NCBI GenBank assembly: GCA_964592905.1
Contig: CAZQGJ010000001.1
Coordinates: 1 to 35,906 of the forward strand
Reading direction: 5' to 3'
Length of the DNA stretch: 35,906 nt
Origin: CAZQGJ01 sp964592905
Lineage (GTDB): Bacteria; Patescibacteriota; UBA1384; CAYGGE01
The translations under genes and the position numbers were made by a program. How positions within the stretch are numbered: the first letter of the stretch is position 1; the number at the start of each line of letters is the position of its first letter. Positions 15,101-24,316 of the stretch are shown in pieces. Below the pieces are notes generated by a model that was given only the letters and a program-made list of their open reading frames with translations, was not told the origin of the DNA and made no database searches.

Positions 15101-17640
15101 CAAATAAACCAGTTGATATAACAAAGCTAAAAAATCTTATTAAAGGTGGATCCAGTTACGCTTACTTTTTCAACAACATTACAAGCTCTGATTGGCTTAT
15201 GCCCCTAATAAATGAGGGTTTCTTCACCAAACCACCGGCCGCAGAAAAAGATGGTCAGTGGATCAGCTTTCCAGTCTGGCCAGAGATTAACTACTTACTA
15301 AAAGTAGCGAGCATATCGCCTGACGAGACTACGATAGCATTGGACAAAATTTCCGATACAGACAATCAATATGTTTTAGACATGTTCGTAAAAGTATTAC
15401 TTGAGATTGGTGCAAAACGAGCGGTACGATTTACAGATAGAGTTGTTGCGTTTCTTGCAATACCCTTTCAGTTTCGTATCCATGAGGAATCGACTAAGTT
15501 AGTCTGTCTTTTGGCAAAAGAGGGGTACACTGATGAGGCAATAAAAATCATAGATGCATTGCTTGAGGTGATGCCTGATCCCCGTGCTGAAAATGCAGGA
15601 ACAGATGAATATCAAAAGTACTTAATTGAGCCTCAGATTAAGTATCGAGACTATGACTACCAAGAAATCATCGAAAAAGTCACGCCAGGCCTCGTCGCTG
15701 CAGACCCAGCAGGTGCTATAAAGCTTTTCTCTAAACTTTTGAACAATGCTGTCATTTATAAATCTGTTCGCTATGAACACGACTCTAGCTCTGACGGACA
15801 GGACTACTCAAATATATGGCGTCCTGCTATTGGGAGCCAAAAGAGGGATAATGGGAATCAGCCGTTTGATGGTTTGGTGTCGGCCCTTCGAGATGGTCTA
15901 ATCGGGTTATTAGCCTCTAATATATCTGACAAAGAAAAAATAACTGTTCTGAAAAATGTTGTCGGTCTAAAGTTTCTTATATTTAGCCGAATTGTTGAGC
16001 ACGTTTTGCAAAGCTTAAAAGATCAGGCTCCCTACAAAGAACTTTACGACGAAATTCATAAAAACTTTGATAAGTTTCTAATTGAGAAAGCATTCGTTAT
16101 TGAAAGCGGAGAGGTCATCCCAGAGCCAGGCATTACGATTGAGGAACTAAATCAACTTGATGACGCCGCCTTAATTCAAAAACTTACAAGCCATAAGCCA
16201 CCCGATCGTTTATTTGGAAGAGACGCAATCGATAATTTAATTTCGACATTGATTAAAAACGATCCGAAGCGATTTATACAAATTGCTCCAGAGTTTCTCG
16301 CAGCTAGCCACCAACTGGCTAATGGCTTTATCTATTCTCTAAACGACATCATTGGAAACCTAGATCAACAGACAGTCGATGTTCTACTGGCAGATCTAAG
16401 CAACTGGCTTAAGACAACCAAGGGAGCAGATGATGATACATATTACTCTTGGGCAAAATCAGCCCTTGCTCGGTTGGTAGATAAGCTATCAGATCAGAAG
16501 CGTAAAAATAGTGAGTATGGTTCTGTGGCTTCTGCGGAGTCATTGCTCGATATTATCCTCAGACTTGCCCGCGATAGTGATCCAACCCCCGAACGAGAAG
16601 AGAGAGATGATAGTGATAATTGGGATCCAGTATCTGTAGCGATCAACAGCACTAGGGGTGAGGCGCTCCATGCATTAGCTGGCTTCGTTGGTTGGGCGCA
16701 CAGAAACAAAGCAAATCAAAAATATCTACAACAAGCGTATGACGAGCTTGACTGGCACTTAAACACTAACAATGATCCATCGTTCGCTATACGTTCAGTC
16801 TTCGGTCAGCATCTGCCACTACTCGGATATGTAAATTCCCAATGGGTTAAAGATAATATCGGCAGTATTTTTTCCGATGATACATACGGCGATGCTGCTT
16901 GGGATGCTTACGTCAGCTTTACTCAGCCGTATAAAGACCTATTGCCACTAACAGAACCCTTTATTAAAAAACGATTATCTAATTTAAGGGTCTATCCTGA
17001 GGGCAAAAATCGTAGGGCTGACATGGGACAATCACAATTTGTCCATCATTTAATGATTTATTATTGGAACGGTTATCTGGATTTGGTTGATGGAGGCGTA
17101 ATTAAAACATTTTTTGAGACTGCAGACGTCAAATATCGAATTGAAGCATTACACTTTATCGGCTTTGCCTTAAAAGAGGACAAGTCAGAAACGAGAGAAG
17201 AGGTATTGGATCGATTGAAAATACTTTGGGACTATCGACTTACCGATTTAGTGAGTAGCGATAAAGAAAATCAGAAGGAATTAGAAGAATTTGGTATATG
17301 GTTTGCATCAAATGCATTTTCGAATGACTGGGCAATTGCAAACCTGCAAAAGGTTCTAGTTATTACACAAAACGCAAATCCTGATTTTATGGTTCTAGAG
17401 AAGCTTTGTACCATGGTAGAAAAATATCCCGTTGAGGCAATTATATGCCTAAGGGAAATGATCGCTGGTGCACGAGAGCGATGGTCAATTAGCAGCTGGA
17501 AAGAATATGCGTCAATAATAATTCGTATTTCTTTTGAGTCTGGAAACTCTGAGGTTAGCAGAATAGCTAAAGCTCAGGTCGATATACTGATTAGCAAAGG
17601 CCACCATAATTTTCGTAATCTCGTGAAGAAAATCAAGTAA
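15097..17640 (+). CDS. Large helical-repeat protein of unknown function, likely defence-associated
   Basis: An 847-aa protein with no visible ATPase, nuclease or membrane segment. It reads as a long alpha solenoid of HEAT/Armadillo type. The N-terminus (SYAYFFNN, WLMPLINEGFF, then FPVWPEINYLLKVA) and the central INSTRGEALHALAGFVGWA match a type of large hypothetical protein that I associate with restriction-modification neighbourhoods and with sensor regions of defence ATPases; I cannot name it from a database. Such solenoids usually recognise a partner or ligand, so with the 223-aa protein it could form a sensor-effector pair. The four-base overlap with the preceding gene supports this. Confidence 0.6.
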   Translation: MTNKPVDITKLKNLIKGGSSYAYFFNNITSSDWLMPLINEGFFTKPPAAEKDGQWISFPVWPEINYLLKVASISPDETTIALDKISDTDNQYVLDMFVKVLLEIGAKRAVRFTDRVVAFLAIPFQFRIHEESTKLVCLLAKEGYTDEAIKIIDALLEVMPDPRAENAGTDEYQKYLIEPQIKYRDYDYQEIIEKVTPGLVAADPAGAIKLFSKLLNNAVIYKSVRYEHDSSSDGQDYSNIWRPAIGSQKRDNGNQPFDGLVSALRDGLIGLLASNISDKEKITVLKNVVGLKFLIFSRIVEHVLQSLKDQAPYKELYDEIHKNFDKFLIEKAFVIESGEVIPEPGITIEELNQLDDAALIQKLTSHKPPDRLFGRDAIDNLISTLIKNDPKRFIQIAPEFLAASHQLANGFIYSLNDIIGNLDQQTVDVLLADLSNWLKTTKGADDDTYYSWAKSALARLVDKLSDQKRKNSEYGSVASAESLLDIILRLARDSDPTPEREERDDSDNWDPVSVAINSTRGEALHALAGFVGWAHRNKANQKYLQQAYDELDWHLNTNNDPSFAIRSVFGQHLPLLGYVNSQWVKDNIGSIFSDDTYGDAAWDAYVSFTQPYKDLLPLTEPFIKKRLSNLRVYPEGKNRRADMGQSQFVHHLMIYYWNGYLDLVDGGVIKTFFETADVKYRIEALHFIGFALKEDKSETREEVLDRLKILWDYRLTDLVSSDKENQKELEEFGIWFASNAFSNDWAIANLQKVLVITQNANPDFMVLEKLCTMVEKYPVEAIICLREMIAGARERWSISSWKEYASIIIRISFESGNSEVSRIAKAQVDILISKGHHNFRNLVKKIK

Positions 17641-17697
17641 GCCCTTGCCCTACAGCCCATCTAATGGCATGATCAGCACAGCAAGCGAGTATTTACT

Positions 17698-18450
17698 ATG
17701 ACATACGGACGGCAAAGAAATATTTTCGATCCAAAGTCGGAAATCCCATTCAAATTATCGAGATCAAGATTAGAGAACTTTACCAAATGTCCTCGGTGTT
17801 TTTATATTGACCGCCGACTTGGGATCGGCCAACCGTCTAGCCCTCCATTTAGTTTGAATAATGCAGTCGATGAATTACTCAAAAAAGAGTTTGATATTCT
17901 TCGTGAAAAAGGTGAAGCACATGCCTTAATGACAGAGTACGGACTCGATGCCGTACCTTTCAAAGACGACCGAATGGACGAATGGCGTGACTCACTCCGG
18001 CGTGGCATCCAATATCTTCACGAACCAACCAACCTGCTAATTTGCGGTGGAGTTGATGATGTGTGGGCTAGGCCTGACGGCGAGCTAATCATTGTTGACT
18101 ACAAAGCCACATCAAAAAATGGTGAGGTCGAATGGGACGATAACGCCCAGCATCATAAGCAGTACAAGCGCCAAATGGAAATTTACCAGTGGTTATTCCG
18201 CAGGAACGGATTCAAGGTCTCAGATACTGGATATTTTGTATATGTGAACGGCCAAACAGAGCGCGACGGATTTCATGGCAAGCTCGAGTTTACTGCCAAA
18301 TTATTACCTCACACCGGCGACGACTCATGGGTTGAACAGGCTATTATTGACGCCCGCAAATGCTTAATGAGTAAGACGATGCCAGAGTTTAGCCCGCTTT
18401 GCGAATTCTGCCAGTATAACCAAGCTATATCAGTGTTAAAAATTTATTAA
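17698..18450 (+). CDS. PD-(D/E)XK nuclease, Cas4/RecB-like with four cysteines
   Basis: A 250-aa nuclease of the RecB/Cas4 superfamily. The core reads G118-V-D120, then D134-Y-K136, then the Q159-x3-Y163 helix, matching motifs II, III and QxxxY. Cys31 and Cys34 near the N-terminus, and Cys235 and Cys238 near the C-terminus, could bind an Fe-S cluster as in Cas4 and AddB. No cas1, cas2 or repeat array is in the window, so it is probably a standalone DNA end-processing or defence nuclease. It stands 57 bases after the helical-repeat gene, inside the accessory block. Confidence 0.8.
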   Translation: MTYGRQRNIFDPKSEIPFKLSRSRLENFTKCPRCFYIDRRLGIGQPSSPPFSLNNAVDELLKKEFDILREKGEAHALMTEYGLDAVPFKDDRMDEWRDSLRRGIQYLHEPTNLLICGGVDDVWARPDGELIIVDYKATSKNGEVEWDDNAQHHKQYKRQMEIYQWLFRRNGFKVSDTGYFVYVNGQTERDGFHGKLEFTAKLLPHTGDDSWVEQAIIDARKCLMSKTMPEFSPLCEFCQYNQAISVLKIY

Positions 18451-18534
18451 CTATCTTAAATTTTATTCTGGCTTGCAATCTAAAAAATATGAAATTCACT
18501 CGTAGATACATATTACTAAGTCGATAGGACACCG

Positions 18535-19236
18535 ATGAAGCTCTATAAATATAGACCACTTACGACCTGTGAGGATTTCAGTAGGGCACAAGAGATATTG
18601 AATGGTGGTAAATTTTGGTGCACTAGCTTTTGCAATCTCAACGACCCTATGGAGGGGGTCTATTCATCCAATGATTTCAAGTCAGATCAAATTAAATCGC
18701 TGTACAAAAGTAAGGAAAGCTTCAGTATCTGTTCATTTTCCGAAGCATTTTCAGATCCAATTTTGTGGGCACACTATGCCGGCGGTTTTCGTGGCATAGT
18801 TATTGAAACTACAGTCAACCGAGAAAGTATTCAGCCAGCAGTAGTGAAAAAGATTAACTACGTTGAGACTATATTAGAAATTCAAAAAAAGGTTATCGAT
18901 AGCAAGGTCCAAGATGGCGAAGAAATTGACAAGGTAGCGATATCAATTCTGACTACCAAGCTAGCGCATTGGAAACACGAGAAGGAACGTCGCTATCTGA
19001 CAAGAGAAGGAAGTGGCTATCACGAGATCGGTAAAATAACCGGACTGTTTACTTGGTCAAACGACTCCGTCCAGAATTATGCAGATATAGTTCAGAGTTG
19101 CTCAGATCTGAGTGATTATCAAACCTACAGAGATTGTCTTATCACAATAGCAAACAATCAAAAGATAAGGCAGTATGTCGTTGGAATGAATAATAAAGGC
19201 AAAATAAAACGAATTAAACACGATAATCTGTGCTAA
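18535..19236 (+). CDS. DUF2971-family protein
   Basis: A 233-aa protein with the layout of DUF2971: an opening YKYRPL, an FCNLNDPMEG segment (35-41), SFSEAFSDPILWAHYAGGFRGIVIE (about 67-91) and KHEKERRYL near 147-155. The biochemical role is not known to me; members are often found in mobile and defence regions. It ends the AT-rich block. The next gene, a core-type transglycosylase, begins 10 bases after its stop. An 84-base gap before it holds only an AT-rich leader. Confidence 0.75.
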   Translation: MKLYKYRPLTTCEDFSRAQEILNGGKFWCTSFCNLNDPMEGVYSSNDFKSDQIKSLYKSKESFSICSFSEAFSDPILWAHYAGGFRGIVIETTVNRESIQPAVVKKINYVETILEIQKKVIDSKVQDGEEIDKVAISILTTKLAHWKHEKERRYLTREGSGYHEIGKITGLFTWSNDSVQNYADIVQSCSDLSDYQTYRDCLITIANNQKIRQYVVGMNNKGKIKRIKHDNLC

Positions 19237-19245
19237 ACTATACCT

Positions 19246-19932
19246 ATGATCTGGAATAAACTTAATGCCCGAGCTATCCGAGCTTTGTTTAGCTTGGTCT
19301 TTATCTTGTCAGCTGGCATTATCATCTTCAGCAACAATATCAATTACGCTAGTTTGCTCTATCCGCCGATTCCCGATAGTCACTACCAAATGATCACCGA
19401 TGCGGTGGATCACTGTCAGGTACCGCGCGAGATGCGCGGCTTTATCGCCTCGGTCGCCCGGGCCGAGAGCGGCTTTCGACCGGGGGCGGCCTCGGGGGCA
19501 GGGGCTGTCGGGGTAATGCAGCTCTTACGCGCCACTGGCTACGGCGTGGCGGTTAACTACGGCATCAGCGGCCTCAACGCCAGTACCTTTACGGACCCGG
19601 CAATTAGTTATAAGATGGGCACTTGCTATATCCATTACATTATGGGCAAATATAGCGGTGGTGCCGACAAGGCTCAATGGAATAATCCTGAGTATCTTAA
19701 GGCCGTCATGATCGGCTACAACGCCGGACCGGCCAAAGGTCAAAGCTATCTCAACGGTGGCAGTAGCTACCCTAGCTCATCGCTTGCTTACGCTAATAAG
19801 ATCATCGGGTCGACTGCCGCCTATACCACCGACTTCGTCCAGTGGGAATTGCGTCAAGCCAGCGGCGAAGCAGCCACTCCAGATAGCGTCCGGGCTACCA
19901 TCTGGCGCTACCTCATCGGCAGTCAACCATAA
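19246..19932 (+). CDS. Lytic transglycosylase (SLT domain)
   Basis: A 228-aa peptidoglycan-cleaving enzyme. Residues 9-30 form one hydrophobic segment, a signal anchor or uncleaved signal, so the catalytic domain lies outside the membrane. The SLT core is seen as ARAESGFRPGAASGAGAVG with the catalytic Glu in AESGF, then VMQLL, and a later IGYNAGP, the family's third motif. It would cut glycan strands for growth, secretion or pilus passage. GC content and codon use are higher than in the block to its left, which marks the return to core genome. No clear ribosome binding site is seen. Confidence 0.88.
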   Translation: MIWNKLNARAIRALFSLVFILSAGIIIFSNNINYASLLYPPIPDSHYQMITDAVDHCQVPREMRGFIASVARAESGFRPGAASGAGAVGVMQLLRATGYGVAVNYGISGLNASTFTDPAISYKMGTCYIHYIMGKYSGGADKAQWNNPEYLKAVMIGYNAGPAKGQSYLNGGSSYPSSSLAYANKIIGSTAAYTTDFVQWELRQASGEAATPDSVRATIWRYLIGSQP

Positions 19933-19945
19933 TCGAATTCACATT

Positions 19946-21718
19946 ATGACCGCAGCAGAAATCCGCCAACAATTCTTTCAGTTACTTGCCGAATCTGGTC
20001 ATAGCCACTGGCCAGCCGCCCGTCTGTTACCCGAGGGCGATAACTCGGTTCTCTTTACCGTGGCCGGCATGCAACAGTTCAAAGATTACTACGCCAAACC
20101 AGCTTTGGCGCCACACTGTCGTCTGGCTACGGCTCAACCAGTCATTCGCACCATCGATATCGACGAGGTCGGGGACAACCGCCACCTGACCATCTTCGAG
20201 ATGCTCGGCTACTTTTCTTTCGGCTATCGAGCCGACACCCCAGAGGCGCTCGACTCTAACACCCCCTATTTCAAAAAAACGGCTATTGAGCTAGCTTATA
20301 AATTCTTTTTCGAGCGACTAGGTATCGCCATCGAGCGGAGCTACGTCACCGTCTATCAGGGCAAAGAGGGTGTACCGGCTGACCACCAATCGGCTGCGAT
20401 CTGGCAAGAGCTTGATTATCCAGCTGACCAGATTCGCTTCGAGGGCGAAGATAACTTTTGGGCCCTGGGGGTTGGTTCGCCTTGCGGACCTACCACCGAG
20501 ATCTATGTTGACGGTATCGAGGTTGGCAACGTCGTCTTTAATCAATACCTCATGACTGGCGAGAATCAGCTCGAACCCTTAACCGAACTCGGCGTCGACA
20601 CTGGCCTCGGCCTAGAACGCATCGCCTTGGTGATGCAACAGGCACCCGATGTCTACGCCACCGATCTACTAGCGCCTATCGTCGCCAAAATTATTGAGTT
20701 GGCAGAGTTAGCAAGCGAACCGACGCCCGATCAAGCGCTCAAGATCAGAATCATCGCCGATCACCTTAAAGCCAGCGCTTTCTTAATTAACGACGGCGTC
20801 CGCCCCAGTAATAAGGCCCAGGGTTACATCTTGCGCCGACTGCTCAGACGACTGGGTTTAGCGACCATTCAACTTGGCCTCTCGCCAAACGATCTGCTAG
20901 CCTGCCTTGAACCAATCTTGACTATCTATGCCGATACCGGCTCACTGGCTCTCGACTATGGCAACATCTGCCTGGTGATGACCGAGGAATTAAATCGCTT
21001 CAAAGTAGTTTTAGAACACGGTCAGGCAGAGCTGGAACAGATGCTCAAACAGACAGCCGAACCGAAGCTAACAACCGATCAGGTTTTTCAGCTCTTTGAT
21101 ACCTTTGGCCTACCCTATGAGGTAATTGAGTCGTTAGCTCAAGAGCGGGGAGTCTCTCTAGACAAGGCTGCATTCGAAAAGCGCTTTGCCGAGCACCAAG
21201 AGACGAGTCGACAAACAACCGGCGGAACCTTTGCCGGTGGCTTAGCCGATCACGAACCGACCACTATTTCTCATCATACGGCGCATCATCTGCTATTAGC
21301 CGCTTTGCAATCGCTACTCGGCGCTCAAACCAAGCAACGCGGCTCGAATGTCACGAGTGAGCGACTACGGCTCGACTTTAACGTTGATCATAAACTGACA
21401 CCCGAGGAGCTTCAAGCGATCGAGGCCAAGGTGAACGGCTGGATCGAGGCTGACTTGCCAGTGACTCGCGCCGAGATGCCGAAGACAGAGGCCGAGAAGC
21501 TCGGTGCCCAGGCCGAATTTGGGGCTAAATACGGCGAAACGGTCAGCGTCTATACCGTTGGCGACTTCGAGCAACCGATCAGTCGCGAGTTTTGCGGCGG
21601 CCCTCACGTCGCCAGTACCGGTCAATTAGCCGAGTTTGGCCGCTTTAAGATCCTGAAAGAAGAGGCCAGTAGCGCCGGGATCCGTCGGATCAAGGCAAAA
21701 CTAGTCAAATTAGCCTAA
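19946..21718 (+). CDS. alaS: Alanyl-tRNA synthetase, short form without C-Ala
   Basis: A 590-aa class II synthetase that charges tRNA-Ala. I use the ATG at 19946, as the protein family begins with TAAEIRQQFFQLL; the frame is open further upstream but overlaps the transglycosylase. The catalytic core is residues 1-240, with FTVAGMQQFKDYY and a DTGLGLERIA motif 3. The tRNA-recognition domain is next. The editing domain has H444-x3-H448 and C550-x3-H554, so serine/glycine mischarge repair should work. The protein then ends; the C-Ala oligomerisation domain, which brings E. coli AlaRS to 876 aa, is absent. The tRNA-Ala gene is at 28859. No strong ribosome binding site. Confidence 0.94.
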   Translation: MTAAEIRQQFFQLLAESGHSHWPAARLLPEGDNSVLFTVAGMQQFKDYYAKPALAPHCRLATAQPVIRTIDIDEVGDNRHLTIFEMLGYFSFGYRADTPEALDSNTPYFKKTAIELAYKFFFERLGIAIERSYVTVYQGKEGVPADHQSAAIWQELDYPADQIRFEGEDNFWALGVGSPCGPTTEIYVDGIEVGNVVFNQYLMTGENQLEPLTELGVDTGLGLERIALVMQQAPDVYATDLLAPIVAKIIELAELASEPTPDQALKIRIIADHLKASAFLINDGVRPSNKAQGYILRRLLRRLGLATIQLGLSPNDLLACLEPILTIYADTGSLALDYGNICLVMTEELNRFKVVLEHGQAELEQMLKQTAEPKLTTDQVFQLFDTFGLPYEVIESLAQERGVSLDKAAFEKRFAEHQETSRQTTGGTFAGGLADHEPTTISHHTAHHLLLAALQSLLGAQTKQRGSNVTSERLRLDFNVDHKLTPEELQAIEAKVNGWIEADLPVTRAEMPKTEAEKLGAQAEFGAKYGETVSVYTVGDFEQPISREFCGGPHVASTGQLAEFGRFKILKEEASSAGIRRIKAKLVKLA

Positions 21719-21725
21719 TTTCGGC

Positions 21726-21754
21726 TTGACGCCAGGCCTTAAATCTGTTAATCT
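21726..21754 (+). promoter_or_regulatory. Promoter of uvrA
   Basis: TTGACG (21726-21731), a 17-base spacer and TAATCT (21749-21754). The predicted start is near 21761, leaving a leader of about 55 bases before the uvrA ATG. Confidence 0.7.
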
Positions 21755-21815
21755 AGTTGACCGTGTCGAACTACTCCGGCACTCGCTAACTTTTAATCAG
21801 ATTTGAGTTAAAACT

Positions 21816-24311
21816 ATGAAACAATTTATCACTGTCTCTGGGGCGCGAGTTCATAATCTCAAAAATATTACCCTCAAGATACCTAAAAATCAGCTGACGG
21901 TTATTACCGGTCTTTCTGGCTCGGGTAAGTCTTCCTTGGCCTTTGACACTATCTATGCCGAGGGTCAGCGTCGTTATGTTGAGTCTCTGTCGAGCTACGC
22001 CCGACAGTTCTTAGGCGTTCTAGAAAAGCCTGATGTTGACTTTATCGAGGGTCTCTCGCCGGCTATCTCGATCGATCAAAAATCGGCGGCCCGTTCGCCT
22101 CGCTCCACCGTTGGCACGATGAGCGAGATCTATGATTATCTACGTTTACTCTACGCCAAAGTCGGGACAGTTTTCTGTCCGGTCTGTCACTCTGAGGTCA
22201 AGCGCGAGCGCAAACCGATTCGCCACAAGAACAAAACTACCGGCCAGACCAAACTCGAGTATGTTTATCAGTGCGGCCAGTGCCAGCACGAGTTTCCTGA
22301 GATTACGATGAGCTCTTTTTCCTTTAACTCACCGAGCGGCGCCTGTCCAACCTGTCACGGCTTGGGCGTTCGCCTAATTATTGATCCCGAACTAGTTTTG
22401 CCGAACCCTAACCTCACCCTTGACGAGGGTGCAATCCGACCCTGGTCGCGCCTGACTAGCCAGGCTAGCTGGTACACTAAAGTCCTCAATCAGCTCAGTT
22501 TACACCACCAAATCAACCTCAAAACTCCGGTCAAAGAGCTGACTCCAGAGCAAATCAAGTCCGTGCTTTATGGCGTGGTTTCAAACGCCGCCGAAAGCGA
22601 CAAGGCCAACGGTTTTGAAGGTGTCATCCCGAATCTCGAACGCAAATATCACGAAACCGACTCGGAGTATGTTCGAACAGAGATCGGCAAATATATGGTC
22701 GAACGCACCTGCGAGAGCTGTCAGGGACAGCGACTGCGGGCCGAAGTCCTTGGTATCACCATTGACGGTCAATCGATCGCGCAGGTTAGCGGCCTGACGA
22801 TTAGCGAGGCCGAAGCCTTTTTTGCCAAACTGACTTTTGCCGAAGCACTCGGGCCAATCGTTGAGCCGTTGCTACGCGAGATTAAGGCTCGTTTGGGCTA
22901 CTTGATGCAAGTTGGACTCGACTATCTCACCCTCGATCGTAACGCCGACACCTTGGCTGGCGGCGAGGCCCAACGGATTCGCTTAGCCACCCAGCTCGGC
23001 TCGGCCCTGACTGGCGTGCTTTATATTCTTGACGAGCCCTCGATTGGTTTGCATCCGCGCGATCAAGACAAACTGATCAATACCATGAAGATGCTCAGAG
23101 ACTTAGGCAATACGGTCATCGTCGTTGAACACGATGCCACCACGATGCTCGCCGCCGACTATCTAATCGATATCGGCCCAGGAGCAGGGGAGTTTGGCGG
23201 ACGAGTCGTCGCTGCCGGTACTCCGGCTCAGGTTATGGCTAACTCGCGATCGCTCACCGGACGCTACTTAGCCGGTCTAATCAAGATCTCGACCGATCAC
23301 CCTAAGCGTCAACCCGGGAGCGCTAAGATTCAGGTTCAGGGTGCCACCGAGTTTAACCTCAAAAATGTGACTGTTGATTTCCCGTTGCAGACCTTTATCT
23401 GCGTCAGCGGAGTCTCGGGGTCGGGTAAATCGACCTTAGTTGCCGATATTCTGGCCCGCGCTTTAGCCAAAAAGTTTCATCATGCCAGAGTCGAGCCGGG
23501 TAAGCATCGCGGCATTACCGGCCTTGAACATATCAACAAAGTCATCGCAATCGATCAATCGCCGATCGGTCGCACGCCTCGTTCCAATCCTGCCACCTAT
23601 ACCGGTGTCTTTACCCCGATTCGTCAGCTCTTTGCCGAAACGCCGTTGGCTCTCGAACGCCAATATGACGAGGGTCACTTTAGCTTTAACGTTAAGGGCG
23701 GCCGTTGCGAAGCCTGCCGCGGCGAGGGTGCAATCAAGATTGAGATGCATTTCCTACCCGATATCTATGTCAACTGTGAAGAGTGCGGCGGAACGCGCTT
23801 TAACCAAGAGGTACTCGATGTCCTCTATAAAGGCAAAAACATCGCCGATATCCTCAACTTTTCCGTCTCTCAGGCCCGCAAGTTCTTTAAAGATCAGCCG
23901 GCTATCGCCGAGAAACTAGCCGTCTTAGACGAGGTCGGTCTGTCGTATATGCGACTTGGTCAAGTCGCCACCTCACTCTCGGGCGGTGAGGCGCAACGGG
24001 TTAAACTTGCGACTGAACTATCGCGTCACGATACCGGCAGAACTCTCTATATTCTGGATGAGCCAACAAGTGGACTCCACTTTGCCGATATTCAGAAGCT
24101 TTTAGAAGTTTTGCAAGCTCTGGTGGATAAGGGTAATACGGTCTTAGTCATTGAACATAATCTCGATATTATTCGGGCCGCCGACTGGGTCATCGATATG
24201 GGCCCCGATGGTGGCAGCGGTGGGGGACAGGTAGTGGCCGTCGGTACACCTGAAACGATTGCGAACGAGCCTCAGTCGTTGACCGGTCGTTACCTTAAAC
24301 CGTTACTTTAA
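21816..24311 (+). CDS. uvrA: UvrA excinuclease ATPase lacking the UvrB-binding insertion
   Basis: An 831-aa damage-sensing ABC ATPase of nucleotide excision repair; bacterial UvrA is normally about 940 aa. Both ATPase modules are intact: Walker A GLSGSGKSS (32-40) and GVSGSGKST in the second half, with LSGGEAQR signatures. Zinc-binding Cys pairs are at 121/124, 153/156 and 177/180, and later CEAC and CEEC. Between Cys124 and Cys153 there are only 28 residues, whereas E. coli and Geobacillus UvrA carry more than 100 there, including the UvrB-binding domain. That domain seems absent, as in class II UvrA2/DrrC-type proteins. The single copy here may still be the housekeeping enzyme. rnhB follows after 5 bases. 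Confidence 0.93.
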   Translation: MKQFITVSGARVHNLKNITLKIPKNQLTVITGLSGSGKSSLAFDTIYAEGQRRYVESLSSYARQFLGVLEKPDVDFIEGLSPAISIDQKSAARSPRSTVGTMSEIYDYLRLLYAKVGTVFCPVCHSEVKRERKPIRHKNKTTGQTKLEYVYQCGQCQHEFPEITMSSFSFNSPSGACPTCHGLGVRLIIDPELVLPNPNLTLDEGAIRPWSRLTSQASWYTKVLNQLSLHHQINLKTPVKELTPEQIKSVLYGVVSNAAESDKANGFEGVIPNLERKYHETDSEYVRTEIGKYMVERTCESCQGQRLRAEVLGITIDGQSIAQVSGLTISEAEAFFAKLTFAEALGPIVEPLLREIKARLGYLMQVGLDYLTLDRNADTLAGGEAQRIRLATQLGSALTGVLYILDEPSIGLHPRDQDKLINTMKMLRDLGNTVIVVEHDATTMLAADYLIDIGPGAGEFGGRVVAAGTPAQVMANSRSLTGRYLAGLIKISTDHPKRQPGSAKIQVQGATEFNLKNVTVDFPLQTFICVSGVSGSGKSTLVADILARALAKKFHHARVEPGKHRGITGLEHINKVIAIDQSPIGRTPRSNPATYTGVFTPIRQLFAETPLALERQYDEGHFSFNVKGGRCEACRGEGAIKIEMHFLPDIYVNCEECGGTRFNQEVLDVLYKGKNIADILNFSVSQARKFFKDQPAIAEKLAVLDEVGLSYMRLGQVATSLSGGEAQRVKLATELSRHDTGRTLYILDEPTSGLHFADIQKLLEVLQALVDKGNTVLVIEHNLDIIRAADWVIDMGPDGGSGGGQVVAVGTPETIANEPQSLTGRYLKPLL

Positions 24312-24316
24312 TAAAT

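Noticed and set aside
17698..18450. CRISPR-Cas locus (Cas4)
   Set aside because: No repeat array and no other cas gene are seen; only the nuclease fold is shared.
18451..19245. Second copy of the tRNA-Leu(UAA) 3' end marking an island boundary
   Set aside because: I looked for the T arm and acceptor end near the right edge of the AT-rich block and found none.
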